Assembly: GCA_017446845.1 (NCBI GenBank)
Contig: JAFSOQ010000011.1
Location: 1-32,648 of the forward strand
DNA: 32,648 nucleotides
From: Selenomonadaceae bacterium
GTDB lineage: Bacteria > Bacillota > Negativicutes > Selenomonadales > Selenomonadaceae
Reading direction: 5' to 3'
A program made the translations under genes and the position numbers. The notes beneath the pieces were generated by a model. That model was given only the letters and a program-made list of their open reading frames with translations, did not search any database and had not been told where the DNA came from. Positions 32,640 through 32,648 of the stretch are shown here, piece by piece; position 1 is the stretch's first letter; every line of letters begins with the position of its first letter.

Positions 32640-32648
32640 ATGACATTA

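Overview
The window looks like chromosomal DNA from a diderm member of the Firmicutes, most likely a Negativicutes bacterium (Selenomonas/Veillonella/Acidaminococcus type) and probably a strict anaerobe. The reasons are a combination of traits. It has a full Kdo/lipid A/Lpt outer-membrane gene set. It also has a Firmicutes-style PP2C phosphatase, PASTA kinase and RsgA cluster, strong AGGAGG ribosome binding sites with many TTG and GTG starts, a phosphofructokinase with PPi-type residues, and rubrerythrin/rubredoxin oxygen defence. Family and species cannot be fixed from the sequence alone.

Layout. 1-700: the 3' end of an IS110-family transposase, a truncated duplicate of the start of rlmN, and a dispersed heptad-repeat element. 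713-2963: rlmN and a convergent S41 processing protease. 3167-13351: a long plus-strand LPS operon in the order kdsB, kdsA, kdsD, kdsC, a QueC-like PP-loop protein, an LpxL-type acyltransferase, lptC, an FkbM methyltransferase, lptA, lptB, a RelBE-type toxin-antitoxin pair and lptF/G. The Kdo genes make and deliver Kdo, the acyltransferase finishes lipid A, and the Lpt genes carry LPS to the outer membrane. Three accessory cassettes (PP-loop protein, FkbM, toxin-antitoxin) sit inside this otherwise conserved order. 13469-15237: rnhB and ychF, closed by a bidirectional terminator shared with the convergent PFK gene (15321-16592).

16948-20474: phosphatase, a 32-residue small ORF, PASTA kinase and rsgA, driven by a clear sigma-A promoter. 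20465-23289 (minus): a sodium:solute symporter and two secreted paralogues of unknown function. 23394-26758: an amidohydrolase, ftsZ with a Q/N-rich linker, a second FtsZ-like protein that has lost the GTPase motifs, and a 105-residue unknown with its own strong promoter. 27072-29123 (minus): gyrB with an acidic N-terminal extension. 29311-31907 (minus): a five-domain rubrerythrin/rubredoxin protein with a PAS-like N-terminus, then a metallo-beta-lactamase-fold/rubredoxin protein. 32195-32635: rplM behind a canonical promoter and a structured leader, with the binding site for the next gene at the window edge.

The observations most worth following are the GTPase-dead FtsZ paralogue next to ftsZ, the QueC-like PP-loop protein in the LPS operon, the G9 tract in the FkbM gene (possible phase variation), the composite rubrerythrin, the possible dual-start Tat/cytosolic MBL-rubredoxin, and a family of heptad-repeat elements at gene boundaries, two of which share a 94-bp identical stretch.
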